This document shows positions 57,482 to 64,000 of a stretch of 64,000 bases of DNA, one piece after another. The notes beneath the pieces were generated by a model that worked only from the letters and a program-made list of their open reading frames with translations, was not told the DNA's origin and searched no databases. Positions within the stretch are counted from its first letter, which is position 1. The number at the start of each line of letters is the position of its first letter. The position numbers were made by a program, and so were the translations under genes. Origin of the DNA: Streptomyces sp. H27-C3 (GTDB lineage Bacteria; Actinomycetota; Actinomycetes; Streptomycetales; Streptomycetaceae); the NCBI RefSeq assembly GCF_030063415.1, contig NZ_JASITA010000004.1, positions 188,975-252,974 of the forward strand. The letters run 5' to 3'.

Positions 57482-58480
57482 GTGAGCCTGCCGACCGCCC
57501 AGCCCGCACCGCCCACGACCCCGCCCCCGACCCCGACCCCGACCGGACAACTCACACCAACCACCCCGACCACACCATCCGCACTACCCACCCCAGCACC
57601 ACCGGTGAACCTGGCGGAACTGGCCGCTCGCCATGGCCTGACGGTGAGCGGCGCGCGCCCCTCGCTGCCCGAGTACACCCGCCGCCTGTGGGGCCGGCGG
57701 CACTTCGTCGTGGCGTTCGCCACTGCCCGGCTGACCGCGCAGTACAGCCAGGCCAAGCTGGGCCAGATCTGGCAGATCATGACCCCGCTGCTCAACGCGA
57801 CGGTCTACTACTTCATCTTCGGCGTCCTGCTGCACACCAAAGACGGCGTCGCAGATTTCGTCCCGTTCCTGGTCACGGGCGTCTTCGTGTGGACGTTCAC
57901 CAGCAGTTCGGTCATGGCGGGCACCCGCTCCCTCACCTCGAACCTCGGCCTGGTGCGGGCCCTGCACTTCCCGCGCGCCGCGCTGCCCGTCTCTTACGCC
58001 CTCCAACAGCTTCAGCAGCTGCTCTTCTCCATGGCCGTGCTGTCGGTGATCCTGGTCTGCTTCGGGCAGGTCCCGCGCGCGTCCTGGCTGCTCGCACTCC
58101 CGGCGCTGCTGCTGCAGTCGGTGTTCAACACGGGGCTGGCGATGGTCATGGCCAGGCTGGCGTCCGCCACCCCGGACATCGCCCAGCTGATGCCGTTCGT
58201 CCTGCGCACCTGGATGTACGTGTCGGGCGTCATGTGGAGCATCGGCCATGTCCTGCACAACAACCACCTGCCGCACCTGCCGCACCTGGCGCTCGTCGCG
58301 CTGGAGTGCAATCCGGCGGCCGTCTACATCGACCTGATGCGCTTCGCCCTCATCGACAGCTTCACCGTCACCCAACTGCCCCCGCACGTCTGGCTCGTGG
58401 CCACGGGCTGGGCGCTCCTCGCGGGCGTGGGCGGCTTCATCTACTTTTGGCAGGCAGAGGAGATGTATGGCCGTGGCTGA
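57482..58480 (+). CDS. Polysaccharide/teichoic-acid export ABC permease (TagG-like)
   Basis: A 332-residue ABC-2 type permease. A Pro/Thr-rich leader (PPTTPPPTPTPTGQ, about residues 8-30) is followed by the cytoplasmic GLTVSGARPSLPEYTRRLWGRRHFVVAFA, then six membrane segments beginning with QIWQIMTPLLNATVYYFIFGVLLH. It exports a lipid-linked wall polymer with the ATPase that follows. GTG 57482 is chosen because upstream residues are unlike the family; the ribosome site is weak. Its end overlaps the ATPase start by 14 nt. Confidence 0.87.
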   Translation: MSLPTAQPAPPTTPPPTPTPTGQLTPTTPTTPSALPTPAPPVNLAELAARHGLTVSGARPSLPEYTRRLWGRRHFVVAFATARLTAQYSQAKLGQIWQIMTPLLNATVYYFIFGVLLHTKDGVADFVPFLVTGVFVWTFTSSSVMAGTRSLTSNLGLVRALHFPRAALPVSYALQQLQQLLFSMAVLSVILVCFGQVPRASWLLALPALLLQSVFNTGLAMVMARLASATPDIAQLMPFVLRTWMYVSGVMWSIGHVLHNNHLPHLPHLALVALECNPAAVYIDLMRFALIDSFTVTQLPPHVWLVATGWALLAGVGGFIYFWQAEEMYGRG

Positions 58481-59204
58481 CCACACCGCACAAGACCCCG
58501 TCCCCACCGTCGTCGCCGACGACGTGCACATCGCCTACAAGGTCCGCGGCGGTCGCTCAGGCGTACGCGAAGTGCACGCCGTCCGGGGCGTCACCTTCGT
58601 CGCGCACCGGGGCGAGGCCATCGGACTCATCGGGTCCAACGGGTCCGGGAAATCGACCCTCCTGAAGGCGGTCGCCGGCCTGCTTCCGCCCGCACAGGGC
58701 CACGTCTACACCCAGGGCCAGCCCTCACTGCTCGGCGTCAACGCCGCCTTGATGAACGACCTGACGGGCGAGCGCAACATCATCCTCGGCGGCCTCGCGA
58801 TGGGCATGACCCGTCGGCAGATCCGTGAACGCTGCGCAGGGATCGTCGACTTCTCCGGCATCAACGACCGCGACCAGGACTCCATCACCCTGCCCATGCG
58901 TACGTACTCATCGGGCATGGCAGCCCGGCTCCGGTTCTCGATCGCCGCCGCCAGGAGCCACGACGTACTGCTGATCGACGAGGCGCTGGCCACAGGCGAC
59001 GCGAAGTTCCAGCGTCGCAGCCGGGCCAGGATCGCCGAGCTGCGCGAGCAGGCGGGCACCGTCTTCCTGGTCAGCCACAACAACAGGACCATCACCGAGA
59101 CCTGTGACCGGGCGATCTGGCTGGAGGCAGGGGTCGTACGGACCGACGGGCCCGCGGAAGACGTCGTAGCCGCCTATGAGGCACATACAAAGCGTAGCAA
59201 ATAG
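58467..59204 (+). CDS. Polysaccharide/teichoic-acid export ATPase (TagH-like)
   Basis: A 245-residue ABC ATPase. Walker A is GSNGSGKSTLL, the signature YSSGMAARLRFSIA (the SSGM form is typical of TagH/RfbE exporters) and Walker B DVLLIDEALATGD, followed by a switch His in VSHNNRT. GAGGAG lies a few bases before ATG 58467. Together with the permease it should export the polymer made by the TagF-like enzyme upstream. Confidence 0.93.
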   Translation: MAVADHTAQDPVPTVVADDVHIAYKVRGGRSGVREVHAVRGVTFVAHRGEAIGLIGSNGSGKSTLLKAVAGLLPPAQGHVYTQGQPSLLGVNAALMNDLTGERNIILGGLAMGMTRRQIRERCAGIVDFSGINDRDQDSITLPMRTYSSGMAARLRFSIAAARSHDVLLIDEALATGDAKFQRRSRARIAELREQAGTVFLVSHNNRTITETCDRAIWLEAGVVRTDGPAEDVVAAYEAHTKRSK

Positions 59205-59230
59205 ACCAAAGAGGGCTAAAGTCCCTCTGG

Positions 59231-60472
59231 ATGACGACCCAGCAGATCGGGGCTCTCGACCCGACCCCCACCCCCGGCTCGCACGCCCCCACGCCCCGCG
59301 CACGCCGCTCTTCGCGCGCCCTCGGCGCAGTCTGGCTCACCACCCGGCTCGCCCTGCTCGTCCTGCTCTCCGGCGCCGTCGTCGAGCTCGGCGACATCAG
59401 CGGGGAGGTCCACGGGATCTACTTCCGCTGGTACGAGCAACTGGCCCGTGGCGACTTCCCGCTCGACGATGCCATGTGGCAGTACCCGCCCGCCGCGGGC
59501 CTGGTGATCCTCGCGCCCGCCGCACTGCCGTGGCTGACCTACTTCCAGGCCTTCGTGGTCCTCACCCTCCTCGCCGACGCCCTCGTCACCATCGCGCTCG
59601 CACGGGCGGGCGCGGGGCGCGGACGGAGTTCCGGGGGCGCGTGGATGTGGGTGTGCGCCCTGCCGCTGCTCCTGCATCTGCCCCTGGTCCGGTACGACGT
59701 CCTGGTCACCACCCTCGCCGTACTGGCCCTCCTCGCGATGCGCACCCGGCCGCGCGTCGGCGGCGCGCTGGCCGCCCTGGGCGCACTGGTGAAGGTCTGG
59801 CCGGCGCTCACGCTGCTCGGCACTCCGCGCGGTCGCGGCACTCGCGACGCCTGGCTGTCCGCCGTCGTGGCCGCGCTGGCGCTGCTCGCCTTCCTGTCCC
59901 TCTCCTTCTCGCACACCCTCGACTTTCTGCGTCAGCAGGGCAGCAGGGGCGTGCAGATCGAGTCGCTGGGCGGCACCGCGCTGTCGCTCGCGCGGCTGAC
60001 CGGCTGGCCGGGGACGGTCACCTTCCGGTACGGGGCGATGGAGTTCACCGGGCCGTACGTGTCGACCGTCGCGCATCTGTCACTGCTCTGCACGGCCGCC
60101 GCCTTCTGCTGGCTGCTGGTGTGGCGGTTCAGAGCGCGGCGCTGGACAGCCGCCACGCCCTTCGACGCGGCCTTGTGCGCCGTGCTGCTGTTCACCGTCA
60201 CCAGCCGGGTGATCAGCCCGCAGTACCTGATCTGGCTGCTGGGCCTGGCCGCGGTCTGCCTCACCTCGCGCGCCACCTCGCAACGCCCGGTCGCCGCCCT
60301 GCTGCTGCCCGCCGCCGCGATCAGCTCGCTCGTCTATCCGGTGCTGTACGAGGAAGTGGTGACGGGCACGCCGCTGGGCTGCGCACTCATGGTCGTACGC
60401 AACGGACTGCTGCTCGGCGCGGCCGTCCTGTCCTGCCACCGGCTCTGGTCCACAACTGCGACACGGCAGTGA
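59231..60472 (+). CDS. Integral membrane glycosyltransferase family 87 (DUF2029-type) protein
   Basis: A 413-residue polytopic protein with about ten membrane segments. The conserved acidic and aromatic pattern DAMWQYPPAAGLV after the first outer loop and the VKVWPALTLLG and SPQYLIWLLGLA motifs fit GT87 (DUF2029), which in mycobacteria includes polyprenyl-phosphate-mannose-dependent enzymes of glycolipid synthesis. It starts 26 nt after the export ATPase and probably belongs to the same wall-polymer unit. A terminator at 60474-60509 closes it. Confidence 0.88.
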   Translation: MTTQQIGALDPTPTPGSHAPTPRARRSSRALGAVWLTTRLALLVLLSGAVVELGDISGEVHGIYFRWYEQLARGDFPLDDAMWQYPPAAGLVILAPAALPWLTYFQAFVVLTLLADALVTIALARAGAGRGRSSGGAWMWVCALPLLLHLPLVRYDVLVTTLAVLALLAMRTRPRVGGALAALGALVKVWPALTLLGTPRGRGTRDAWLSAVVAALALLAFLSLSFSHTLDFLRQQGSRGVQIESLGGTALSLARLTGWPGTVTFRYGAMEFTGPYVSTVAHLSLLCTAAAFCWLLVWRFRARRWTAATPFDAALCAVLLFTVTSRVISPQYLIWLLGLAAVCLTSRATSQRPVAALLLPAAAISSLVYPVLYEEVVTGTPLGCALMVVRNGLLLGAAVLSCHRLWSTTATRQ

Positions 60473-60473
60473 A

Positions 60474-60509
60474 GGGGGCGCCCCCCACCTTCCGGTGCGG
60501 GGCGCCCCC
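60474..60509 (+). terminator. Hairpin terminator between GT87 and the dehydrogenase
   Basis: GGGGGCGCCCCCCACC (60474-60489) and its complement at 60494-60509 (one mismatch) with loop TTCC, followed by TGTTTCG. It serves the convergent GT87 and dehydrogenase genes. Confidence 0.9.
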
Positions 60510-60535
60510 TGTTTCGTACCGCTGTCACGGATGGA

Positions 60536-63500
60536 TCAGACGCGCGTACGCAGCATCGTCCGCATCGTCCGCATCGCGACCGACAGGTTCGCCAGGTCGA
60601 AGGCGTCCGAGCCCTGGATCTCCTCCAGTGTCGTGCGCGCGCGGCCCAGGATCGCCGCGTTCTTCTCTTCCCACGCCTTGAAGCGCTGCTCCGGCGTCGA
60701 GGTCCCGTTGCCGACGGACAGCACGTCCTGCGTCAGTCCGGCGTGCGCCGCGTACAGGTCCTCGCGGATGGAGGCGCGGGCCATGGACTGCCAGCGGTCG
60801 GCCCGCGGCAGCTCGATGATCCGGTCCATCAGTTTGGTGACGGACAGCCGGTCGGCGAGGTCGTAGTACACCTCGGCGACATCCATCGGAGCCTTGTCGG
60901 TCCGCTCGGCGATCGCCACGATGTCGAGCGCGGGGAAGGCGGAGGAGAACCCGGCCACCCGCAGCGCGAGCTCCTCGGGAACACCCGCTCCGGTCAGCTC
61001 GTCGACGATCCCCTGGTACCACTCCTGGTCCGCGCCGCGCAGCATCTTCGGCAGCTCGTCCCAGACCCTCGCCACTCCCTCGCGGAAGAACTGGATGGTC
61101 TCGCCGATCTCCAGCGGCTGCGGGCGGTTGCCGAGCAGCCAGCGCGTGCCGCGCTCGACGAGACGGCGCGAGTGCAACCGGATCCGGGTCTGGACATCGG
61201 CCGCGACCACATTGTCGAGCGCCTCGACGGCGTCCCAGACCTTACTGAGCCCGAAGATCGCGCGGGCCGCGAACTGCGCCCGTACGATCTCCTCGATCGA
61301 GGCCCCGGTCTCCTCCCGCAGACGGTGCAGGAAGGTCGAGCCACCGGTGTTCACGGTGTCGTTGACGAGCACCGTCGTGATGATCTCGCGACGCAGCGCG
61401 TGCGCGTCGATCTGCTCGGCGAACTTCTCCCGCAGAGCCTCGGGGAAGTACTCGTGCAGCAGGACCCGCAGATGCGGATCGTCCGGCAGGCCGGTGTGGA
61501 TCAGCTCGTCCGCCACCGTGATCTTGGTGTATGCGAGGAGCACGGCGAGCTCGGGCTGGCTCAGGCCGCGGCCGTTGCTCAGCAGTTCGCGGATCTGCCG
61601 GTCGGTGGGCAGGAACTCCAGCTCACGGTTGAGATGCCCGTCACGGCTCAGCCTGCGCATGAAGCGCTGGTGGGCGTGGAGCAGCGAGGGCGCCTGCACG
61701 ACGGCGTTCGACAGGGCCACGTTCTGCGCATAGTTGTTGCGCAGCACCAGCGTGCCGACCTCGTCGGTCATCGCGGCGAGCAGCTTGTTGCGCTGCTTGA
61801 CGGTCATGTCGCCGTCCACCACGAGGGCGTTGAGCAGGATCTTGATGTTCACCTCATGGTCGGAGGTGTCCACGCCCGCACTGTTGTCGATGGCGTCGGT
61901 GTTGATCCTGCCGCCGGCCCGCGCGAACTCGATGCGGCCGAGCTGGGTCGCGCCCAGGTTGCCGCCCTCGCCGACGACCCTGGCCCGCAGGTCCTCGCCG
62001 TTGACGCGGATCGCGTCGTTCGCCTTGTCGCCGACATCGGTGTTCGACTCACCGGCGGACTTCACGTACGTACCGATGCCGCCGTTCCACAGCAGGTCGA
62101 CCGGCGCCTGGAGGATCGCCTTCATCAGATCGGCCGGGGTCATCTTGCTGACGCCCGCCTCGATTCCGAGGGCCTCGCGCAGATGCGCGTTGATCGGGAT
62201 CGACTTGGCGCCGCGCGGGTGGATACCGCCACCGGCCGAGAGCAGCGAGGTGTCGTAGTCGCCCCACGAGGAGCGCGGCAGCTCGAAGAGACGGCGGCGC
62301 TCGGCGTAGGACAGCGCCGCTTCCGGATTCGGGTCGATGAAGATGTGCCGGTGGTCGAAGGCGGCGATCAGCCTGATGTGCTCGCTGAGCAGCATGCCGT
62401 TGCCGAAGACGTCACCGGACATGTCGCCGACGCCGACGACCGTGAAGTCCTCGTTCTGGGAGTCGTGGCCGAGCTCGCGGAAGTGCCGCTTGACGGACTC
62501 CCAGGCGCCGCGGGCCGTGATGCCCATGCCCTTGTGGTCGTAACCGACCGAGCCGCCCGACGCGAAGGCGTCACCGAGCCAGAAGTTGTACGCGACGGCG
62601 ATCTCGTTGGCGATGTCGGAGAACGTCGCGGTGCCCTTGTCGGCGGCGACGACGAGATACGTGTCGTCCTCGTCGTGGCGCACCACGTCCTTCGGCGGTA
62701 CGACCTCGCCCGCCACCATGTTGTCGGTGATGTCGAGCAGCGCTGAGATGAAGGTCCTGTACGAGGCGATGCCCTCCGCCATCCAGGCGTCGCGGTCCAC
62801 GGACGGGTCCGGCAGGTTCTTGGCGACGAAGCCGCCCTTGGCACCGACCGGCACGATGACGGTGTTCTTCACCATCTGCGCCTTGACCAGGCCGAGTACC
62901 TCCGTACGGAAGTCCTCACGGCGGTCGGACCAGCGCAGGCCGCCGCGGGCGACCTTGCCGAAGCGCAGGTGAACGCCCTCGACGCGCGGCGAGTACACCC
63001 AGATCTCGTACGCCGGGCGGGGCGCGGGCAGGTCTGGGATGACCTGCGGGTCGAACTTCATCGAGACGTACGAGTGCGGCTCGCCCGTCTTCGTCTTCTG
63101 GAAGAAGCTGGTGCGCAGCGTCGCCTTGATGACGGTGAGGAAGGACCGCAGGATCCGGTCCTCGTCGAGCGAGACGACCTGGTCGAGCGCGCCGTCGAGC
63201 TCCTCCAGGAGCCCGTCGGTCAGCTCGGTGCCCGCGCGCTGGCGGCCCGGCGACATCCGCGCCTCGAAGAGGGAGATCAGCAGCCGGGTGGTGTGGACGT
63301 TGTTGCGGAGGGTGTCCTCCATGTAGTCCTGGCTGAAGGTCGAACCGGCCTGGCGCAGGTACTTCGCGTACGCGCGCAGCACCATCGCCTGACGCCAGTT
63401 CAGCCCGGCGCTCAGGACGAGGGAGTTGAAGCCGTCGTTCTCGGCCTGTCCCGTCCACACGGCGGCGAAGGCGTCCTGGAAACGTGCCCGCGCGTCGTCG

Positions 63501-64000
63501 GCGAGGTAGTCGCCGTTGTTCCCGTTGCCGGTGGGCTTGGGCATGCGCAGGCCGAAGTCGTAGATCCACGCGTGCGTGCGGTCCGCGCAACGCAGTTCGT
63601 ACGGACGCTCGTCCACGACCTCGACGCCGAGCCGCTGGAGCACCGGCAGGACGGCGGACAGCGAGACCTGCTCACCGATCCGGTAGATCTTGAAGCGGCG
63701 CTCGTCGGGACGCGCGCCGACCGGCTCGTACAGGGAGAGCGCGAAGTCGTTGCGGCCGTGGGTGAGCTGCTCCAGGTGAACCAGGTCGGCGACGGCGGAA
63801 CGCGGCGAGTGGTCGGCCTTGTAGCCCTCGGGGAAGGCATGCCCGTACCGGCGCAGCAGCTCGGCGGCGCGCTCCTCGCCGCACTCGGCGTTCATGGCCT
63901 CGGCGAAACCGTCGGCCCAGGAGCGGGCGGCCTCCACGAGGCGGGCCTCGATGCGCTCCGTGTCGGCGTCGGTGAGCGCGGTCAGCTCGGTGCCGACCGG
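60536..64000 (-). CDS. Large NAD-dependent glutamate dehydrogenase, C-terminal part (cut by window edge)
   Basis: About 1155 C-terminal residues of the roughly 1650-residue GDH180-class enzyme; the frame stays open to the right edge, so the true start is outside. It oxidises glutamate to 2-oxoglutarate and ammonia in the cytoplasm. The catalytic domain shows GGLRWSDRREDFRTEVLGL, the substrate Lys region QMVKNTVIVPVGAKGGFVAK, the Rossmann part VGVGDMSGDVFGNGML and NGGIGTYVK. The long flanking N- and C-terminal segments are regulatory. It is catabolic, linking amino-acid use to the nitrogen theme around narK, but nothing here shows its control. Confidence 0.95.
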   Translation of the reverse strand, partial: PVGTELTALTDADTERIEARLVEAARSWADGFAEAMNAECGEERAAELLRRYGHAFPEGYKADHSPRSAVADLVHLEQLTHGRNDFALSLYEPVGARPDERRFKIYRIGEQVSLSAVLPVLQRLGVEVVDERPYELRCADRTHAWIYDFGLRMPKPTGNGNNGDYLADDARARFQDAFAAVWTGQAENDGFNSLVLSAGLNWRQAMVLRAYAKYLRQAGSTFSQDYMEDTLRNNVHTTRLLISLFEARMSPGRQRAGTELTDGLLEELDGALDQVVSLDEDRILRSFLTVIKATLRTSFFQKTKTGEPHSYVSMKFDPQVIPDLPAPRPAYEIWVYSPRVEGVHLRFGKVARGGLRWSDRREDFRTEVLGLVKAQMVKNTVIVPVGAKGGFVAKNLPDPSVDRDAWMAEGIASYRTFISALLDITDNMVAGEVVPPKDVVRHDEDDTYLVVAADKGTATFSDIANEIAVAYNFWLGDAFASGGSVGYDHKGMGITARGAWESVKRHFRELGHDSQNEDFTVVGVGDMSGDVFGNGMLLSEHIRLIAAFDHRHIFIDPNPEAALSYAERRRLFELPRSSWGDYDTSLLSAGGGIHPRGAKSIPINAHLREALGIEAGVSKMTPADLMKAILQAPVDLLWNGGIGTYVKSAGESNTDVGDKANDAIRVNGEDLRARVVGEGGNLGATQLGRIEFARAGGRINTDAIDNSAGVDTSDHEVNIKILLNALVVDGDMTVKQRNKLLAAMTDEVGTLVLRNNYAQNVALSNAVVQAPSLLHAHQRFMRRLSRDGHLNRELEFLPTDRQIRELLSNGRGLSQPELAVLLAYTKITVADELIHTGLPDDPHLRVLLHEYFPEALREKFAEQIDAHALRREIITTVLVNDTVNTGGSTFLHRLREETGASIEEIVRAQFAARAIFGLSKVWDAVEALDNVVAADVQTRIRLHSRRLVERGTRWLLGNRPQPLEIGETIQFFREGVARVWDELPKMLRGADQEWYQGIVDELTGAGVPEELALRVAGFSSAFPALDIVAIAERTDKAPMDVAEVYYDLADRLSVTKLMDRIIELPRADRWQSMARASIREDLYAAHAGLTQDVLSVGNGTSTPEQRFKAWEEKNAAILGRARTTLEEIQGSDAFDLANLSVAMRTMRTMLRTRV

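Overview
The window is chromosomal DNA of a Streptomyces species or a very close relative. The evidence is the very high GC content, frequent GTG and TTG starts, strong purine-rich ribosome binding sites, lipoprotein and Tat signals of actinobacterial type, and marker genes such as two PkaA/PkaB-type kinases, an HU protein without a long tail, an LAETG sortase substrate, and GlnR-type and SigR-type control sites. From memory, the gene order murA - hup - malic enzyme - HelD - sigma/anti-sigma - nnaR - narK - mat genes - smpB - ftsX - ftsE - prfB - pkaB - pkaA - NAD-glutamate dehydrogenase matches a conserved core region of Streptomyces chromosomes. It is ordinary core chromosome with a few rearranged or variable spots, not a genomic island.

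Layout. 1-4.5 kb: MFS exporter (cut by the edge), an alpha/beta hydrolase with an Asp nucleophile, tRNA-Cys, a tandem SUKH protein and a Tat-exported beta-propeller lactonase. 4.6-9.3 kb: a translationally coupled three-subunit molybdenum hydroxylase operon (FAD, [2Fe-2S], molybdopterin subunits). 9.6-14.4 kb: a sugar ABC importer ending in a GH20 beta-N-acetylhexosaminidase, with a DasR-like site upstream. 14.6-17.3 kb: DUF3039 protein, YqgE and murA with a large terminator. 17.3-20.8 kb: a degraded transport locus, consisting of a 162-bp MITE, a fused permease/ATPase remnant and an intact binding protein, divergent from a GntR regulator and a HAD hydrolase. 20.9-23.4 kb: HU, malic enzyme, and a candidate SigR-driven small RNA. 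23.4-27.3 kb: HelD and an ECF sigma/anti-sigma pair. 27.4-30.8 kb: a CGNR protein, nnaR and narK with GlnR boxes. 30.8-35.1 kb: a polysaccharide operon resembling matAB. 35.7-39.6 kb: tmRNA, SmpB, a C-terminal processing protease and FtsX/FtsE. 40-46 kb: a small zinc-ribbon membrane protein, a collagen-like LAETG surface protein, RF2, PkaB and PkaA. 46-50 kb: an EssC-like FHA/FtsK protein. 50-54 kb: a second sugar ABC importer whose first permease carries a MalF-P2-like external domain. 54-60.5 kb: teichoic-acid-type polymerase, export ABC transporter with a TetR regulator, and a GT87 membrane glycosyltransferase. 60.5-64 kb: large NAD-dependent glutamate dehydrogenase (cut by the edge).

How the parts connect. 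Several loci deal with amino-sugar and cell-surface polymers: GlcNAc-type uptake and hexosaminidase, MurA, mat-type poly-GlcNAc synthesis, and teichoic acid synthesis and export. A nitrogen theme runs through nnaR/narK and the glutamate dehydrogenase. The most notable observations are the SigR-promoter/structured RNA at 23.2-23.4 kb, the deletion-fusion plus MITE scar at 17.3-18.0 kb, the GlnR boxes, the molybdenum enzyme that lacks its usual catalytic Glu, the collagen-like repeat protein, and the sugar permease with an inserted extracellular domain.
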